This document shows positions 60,480 through 64,000 of a stretch of 64,000 nt of DNA, piece by piece. A program made the position numbers and the translations under genes. This DNA comes from Paractinoplanes deccanensis. Its GTDB lineage: Bacteria > Actinomycetota > Actinomycetes > Mycobacteriales > Micromonosporaceae. The first letter of the stretch is position 1. The number at the start of each line of letters is the position of its first letter. The notes under the pieces are model-generated. The model was not told the DNA's origin and did not search any database. It was given only the letters and a program-made list of their open reading frames with translations. The stretch spans positions 45,558-109,557 of the forward strand of contig NZ_BOMI01000186.1 in the NCBI RefSeq assembly GCF_016862115.1, written 5' to 3'.

Positions 60480-61235
60480 ATGACTACTCAATCTCTGCGG
60501 GGCAAGGTCGTGTTCGTCGCCGGTGGCGCCAAGAACCTCGGGGGCCTGATCTCCCGGACGGTGGCCCGGCACGGTGCCCGGGTCGCGGTGCACTACAACA
60601 GCGACAGCACCGAGGCGGCGGCCAAGGAGACCGTGGCAGCGTGCGAGCAGGTGGGCGGCGAGGCCTTCGCCCTGCAGGCCGACCTCACGAAGGTTCCCGA
60701 GATCAGGCGGGTCTTCGACACCGTCGTCGACCGCTACGGGTCGCTGTACGCCAGCGTCAACACGGCCGGGCTGGCCATCGGGCACGTCATGACCGACGTG
60801 ACCGAGGAGGAGTTCGACCGGCACTTCGCGATCAACGCCAAGGGGGCGTTCTTCGTCATGGCCGAGGCGGCGAAGCGCATGGAGGACCACGGAAAGATCA
60901 TCACTTTCGTGTCGTCGCTGCTCGCCGCGTACACGGGCCGCTATTCGGTCTACGCCGGCAGCAAGGCGCCGGTGGAGCACTTCACGCGGGCGCTGTCGAA
61001 GGAGCTGTTCGACCGGCACATCTCGGTCAACAACATCGCGCCGGGCCCGATGGACACGCCGTTCTTCTGGAACGCGGCCGCGCCGGGAGAGGCGGACTTC
61101 AGCAAGTCGATGAGCAACACCGGCGACCTCACCAAGATCGAGGACATCGCGCCGTGGGTGGAGTTCCTGCTGACCGGCGGCTCGTTCGCCAACGGGCAGA
61201 CCCTGTTCGTCAACGGCGGCTTCTCGACCCGGTGA
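60480..61235 (+). CDS. Short-chain dehydrogenase/reductase
   Basis: A 251-residue classical SDR. Cofactor region: GKVVFVAGGAKNLGGLISRT, with an unusual AGGAKNLGG in place of TGxxxGIG. NTAG stands for the NAG motif. The catalytic Ser lies in ITFVSSLLAAYTG and Tyr/Lys in YSVYAGSKAPVEHFTRAL (YxxxK). The end is the usual FVNGGFSTR. No strong ribosome site is seen before the ATG. It is divergent from the reductoisomerase fusion across a 190-base gap in which I see no clear operator. Substrate unknown. Confidence 0.9.
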   Translation: MTTQSLRGKVVFVAGGAKNLGGLISRTVARHGARVAVHYNSDSTEAAAKETVAACEQVGGEAFALQADLTKVPEIRRVFDTVVDRYGSLYASVNTAGLAIGHVMTDVTEEEFDRHFAINAKGAFFVMAEAAKRMEDHGKIITFVSSLLAAYTGRYSVYAGSKAPVEHFTRALSKELFDRHISVNNIAPGPMDTPFFWNAAAPGEADFSKSMSNTGDLTKIEDIAPWVEFLLTGGSFANGQTLFVNGGFSTR

Positions 61236-61301
61236 GACGAGTCGCCGGGTAGGTCATGTGACCGACGCGGAGCGCCCCACCGGTCGCTAGCTTTTCGAGG
61301 C

Positions 61302-64000
61302 ATGCGGCTGGTGGGGCGGGAACACGAGATCGACGGCCTGGCCGGCTTCGTCCGGCAGGCCGCCGCGGACGGCGCCGTGCGCCTGCTCTACGGCGACCCG
61401 GGGGTGGGCAAGAGCGCGCTGCTCGACGCCGCCGCGGCGCTCGCCGAGAAGGCGGGGACGCGGGTCCTGCGCGTCACGGGCGTGCAGTTCGAGGCGGAGG
61501 TCAGCTACACGGCGCTGACCGCGCTGCTGGCGCCGCTGCCGGACCACGCCGGGCGCCTGCCGGCCCTCTACGCCGGCGCGCTGGCCGTGGCGCTGGGGGA
61601 GGGGCAGGGTCCCGCACCGTCCCGCCTGGTCGTGGGGAACGCGACCCTGGCGCTGCTGCGCGCGGCCGCGGCCGAACGGCCGCTGCTGATCATCGTGGAC
61701 GACCTGCCCTGGATCGACCGGGCCAGCGCGACCATCCTCGGCTTCGTCGCCCGCCGGCTCGCCGGCACGCGCCTGGGCCTGCTGGCCGCCTCGCGCACCG
61801 GTGAGGCCGGCCACTTCGAGGGGGCCGGGCTGCCCGAGGAGGGCATCGCGCCGCTGCCGCCCGCGGCGGCGCGGCAGCTCGTCGACGTCCGGCACCCGCA
61901 CCTGCCCGCCCCGATCCGGCGCCGGCTGATGGCCGAGGCCGACGGCAACCCGCTCGCTCTGCTCGAACTGGCGGGCACGCTGAGCGGGGCGGAACGGGCA
62001 CCGGACGTCCTTCCGCTCGGCGAGCGGTTGCAGGCGGTCTTCGCCGTCCGGCTCGGCGGCCTCCCGGCCCGCACCCGCGAACTGCTGCTGCTCGCGGCGC
62101 TCGACCAGGCCGTCGATCTGCTCGTCCTGCGCCACGCCACCGGGGGCGGCCTGCACGAGCTCGGGCCCGCCGAGCGGGAACGACTCGTCGAGGTGAGCCC
62201 GCCCGCCAACCGGATCCGGTTCCGGCACCCGCTCATGCGGTCCGCGGTGGTCGACCTGGCCACCTCCGCCGAGCGGCGCGACGCGCATCGCGCCCTGGCC
62301 GGCCTGCTCGCCTCCGATCCGGAACGCAGCGCCTGGCATCTGGCCGCGGCGACCGAGCAGCCGGACGAGAAGGTCGCCGCCTTGCTGGAGGGGGTGGCCC
62401 GCGGCGTGCTGCGCCGCGGCGACGCGCCCGGCGCGGTCACCGCGCTCCGCCGCTCCGCGGACCTCAGCCCGGAGCCGGCCGATCGCAGCCGGCGGCTGGC
62501 CGAGGCCGCCTATCTGGGCGCCGACATCACCGGCGAGCTCGGCAGTGCCTCCCGCCTGCTGGCCGACGCCCGGCGCCTGGACCCGGCGCTCGGCGGGTCG
62601 TTGCACGCCGCCGCGGCCGCCGCCTACATGCTGGTCAACGGGGACGGCGACGTCGACACCGCGCACGCCGTGCTGGTCGGCGCGATCGACGCCGGCGGGC
62701 CCGAGCTGGACGCGGGCAACGACGATCTGATCGAGGCGCTGCACACGTTGCTGCTCGTCTGCTGGTGGGCGGGGCGCCCGGAGCTGTGGGAGCCGTTCCA
62801 TCGCTTCCTCGGCCGGCTCAGGCCGGCCGTGCCCGGCCAGCTCGACCTGCAGAGCCGGACCTTCCCCGACACCGCGCGGGCCACCGCGCGCGACCGTGCC
62901 GCCCTGGTCGCCGCCATCGCCCGGCAGGACGGCGAGTTCGAGCCCAACCGGATCATCCGGACCAACACCTCCTCGGTCTATCTCGACCTGCTCGACGGCT
63001 GCCGGGCCGGTGCGTGGCGGCTCGTCGAGGACGGCCGGGCCGGCGGCGCCGTCCGCAGCAGCCTGGGCGCGCTCATGCACCTGTGCCTCGACGACTTCGT
63101 CACCGGCCGGTGGGCCGAGGGCCAGCGGCTCGCCGACGAGGGGCTCGCGTTGTGCCGCCGCCACCATTACGACTTCATCGTCTGGTACTTCCTCTACCAC
63201 CAGAGCGTCCTGGCCGCCGTCCGCGGCGAGCACGACGCGGCGGCCCGCTGGGCCGGCGAGCTGACCGACGTCGCCCTGCGGCGCAACGCCCAGGGCGCCG
63301 CCCGCTTCGCCTGCCAGGCACGGGCGCTGTCGGCGATCGGCCGGGGCGACTACGACGACGCGTTCCGCCACGCGAGCGGCCTGAGCCCGGCCGGCGAGCT
63401 GGCCCCGTACACCCCGCATGCCCTGTGGGTCGTCCTCGACCTGGTCGAGGCGGCCTGGCACACCGGCCGCCGGGCCGAGGCCCGCGCCCACGTCGAGGCG
63501 ATGCGCGGCGCTCGGCTCCCGGAGCTCTCGCCGCGGCTCGCCCTGCTCACGGCCGGCTGCGAGGCCATCGTGGGCCACGAGGAGCTGTTCGCCGCGGCGG
63601 TGGCGACGCCGGGCGCGCAGCGGTGGCCGTTCGACCTGGCCCGGATCCGGCTGCTGCACGGGGAGCGGTTGCTCGGCCGGCGTGCCGTCGTCGCGGCGCG
63701 CCCGATCCTGCGGGAGGCCCGCGCGGCGTTCGACGACCTCGGGGCCGCGCCGTGGGCCGAACGGGCCCGGCGAGCGCTGCGAGCGGCCGGCGGCGATCGG
63801 CGCGAGACCGGGCCGGAAAGCCTTACCCCTCAGGAGAAGCAGATCGCGCTGATGGCCGCCGCCGGCCTCACCAACAAGGAGATCGCGACCCGGTTGCGGC
63901 TGTCGCCGCGATCCGTCGGCACCCACCTCTACCGGATCTTTCCGAAGCTCGGCATCGGCAAGCGTGCCGCGCTGCGCGACGCCCTAGTACTGCAACGGCA
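61302..64000 (+). CDS. Large LuxR-family regulator with N-terminal ATPase (LAL), cut by window end
   Basis: At least 899 codons, open to the right edge. Walker A is LLYGDPGVGKSALLDAAAAL and Walker B LLIIVDDLPWIDRAS. A long helical middle and a LuxR helix-turn-helix follow (LTPQEKQIALMAAAGLTNKE, RSVGTHLYRIFPKLGIGKRA), so only the last few residues are missing. It is of the same type as the 53503-56004 protein and shares its helix-turn-helix wording, suggesting paralogues. GAGG is 5 bases before the ATG. It stands 66 bases after the SDR, in the same direction. Confidence 0.92.
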   Translation, partial: MRLVGREHEIDGLAGFVRQAAADGAVRLLYGDPGVGKSALLDAAAALAEKAGTRVLRVTGVQFEAEVSYTALTALLAPLPDHAGRLPALYAGALAVALGEGQGPAPSRLVVGNATLALLRAAAAERPLLIIVDDLPWIDRASATILGFVARRLAGTRLGLLAASRTGEAGHFEGAGLPEEGIAPLPPAAARQLVDVRHPHLPAPIRRRLMAEADGNPLALLELAGTLSGAERAPDVLPLGERLQAVFAVRLGGLPARTRELLLLAALDQAVDLLVLRHATGGGLHELGPAERERLVEVSPPANRIRFRHPLMRSAVVDLATSAERRDAHRALAGLLASDPERSAWHLAAATEQPDEKVAALLEGVARGVLRRGDAPGAVTALRRSADLSPEPADRSRRLAEAAYLGADITGELGSASRLLADARRLDPALGGSLHAAAAAAYMLVNGDGDVDTAHAVLVGAIDAGGPELDAGNDDLIEALHTLLLVCWWAGRPELWEPFHRFLGRLRPAVPGQLDLQSRTFPDTARATARDRAALVAAIARQDGEFEPNRIIRTNTSSVYLDLLDGCRAGAWRLVEDGRAGGAVRSSLGALMHLCLDDFVTGRWAEGQRLADEGLALCRRHHYDFIVWYFLYHQSVLAAVRGEHDAAARWAGELTDVALRRNAQGAARFACQARALSAIGRGDYDDAFRHASGLSPAGELAPYTPHALWVVLDLVEAAWHTGRRAEARAHVEAMRGARLPELSPRLALLTAGCEAIVGHEELFAAAVATPGAQRWPFDLARIRLLHGERLLGRRAVVAARPILREARAAFDDLGAAPWAERARRALRAAGGDRRETGPESLTPQEKQIALMAAAGLTNKEIATRLRLSPRSVGTHLYRIFPKLGIGKRAALRDALVLQR

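Noticed and set aside
60290..60481. N-terminal extension of the reductoisomerase fusion to 60481
   Set aside because: The added 64 residues are low-complexity and the known IlvC start matches MTVEVYYDDDADLS at 60289.
61287..63926. Minus-strand frame of 879 codons opposite the last gene
   Set aside because: Composition is arginine/glycine-rich noise; the plus strand encodes an ATPase-LuxR protein with intact Walker and helix-turn-helix motifs.

Overview
The window is very GC-rich with strong G/C at third codon positions, dense coding and many ATGA/GTGA gene overlaps. The gene types (SARP remnant, large LuxR regulators with ATPase domains, RHS toxin, SpoIIE/RsbW-type kinase, F420-type nitroreductase domain) point to a filamentous actinomycete. 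A member of the Micromonosporaceae is my best guess, by impression only. I see no rRNA, tRNA, CRISPR array, transposase or phage gene.

1-15.7 kb is accessory chromosome. It holds a secreted M4 protease cut by the window edge, a LuxR-type regulator, a 1227-residue hybrid kinase/phosphatase, decayed fragments, and a series of regulator/enzyme pairs: MarR/SDR, HxlR/aldo-keto reductase, XRE-cupin regulator/MFS exporter. An epimerase plus aldo-keto reductase operon lies divergent from a leaderless GH10 xylanase. The MFS exporter has a one-base frameshift in a G7 run.

15.7-25.5 kb holds a 1967-residue secreted RHS-repeat protein ending in a HINT domain and a short deaminase-like toxin tip. A tightly overlapping 112-residue presumptive immunity gene follows. 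Next come a secreted polysaccharide deacetylase, an unrecognised remnant, a membrane protein, a NarL-type two-component pair and a SARP remnant.

25.8-52.7 kb is the centrepiece: an oxalate/formate utilisation island. One operon makes a molybdenum NAD-dependent formate dehydrogenase (FdsG-B-A-D) plus hydroxypyruvate isomerase and tartronate semialdehyde reductase. moeA and an oxalate/formate-type MFS transporter with fdhD are divergent. sucCD is divergent from formyl-CoA transferase, an ADP-forming acyl-CoA synthetase, an Nramp-related transporter, a small membrane protein and TerC. Oxalyl-CoA decarboxylase is paired with an aldehyde dehydrogenase. A GntR/FCD regulator, a glyoxylate-carboligase-like enzyme and a ketopantoate-reductase homologue (candidate oxalyl-CoA reductase) complete it. 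Together they can burn oxalate to CO2 and NADH (Frc, Oxc, Fds) and assimilate it (oxalyl-CoA to glyoxylate to tartronate semialdehyde to glycerate). Every transcription unit of the island starts next to a copy of one near-palindromic motif, ATACnGTATGCAAT, probably the GntR operator.

52.7-64 kb holds a TetR regulator, a truncated membrane-protein remnant, and a locus framed by two large LuxR/ATPase regulators (the second cut by the window edge). Between them are an MHS-family transporter, a GMC oxidoreductase, an unusual ketol-acid reductoisomerase fused to a deazaflavin-dependent nitroreductase-type domain, and an SDR.
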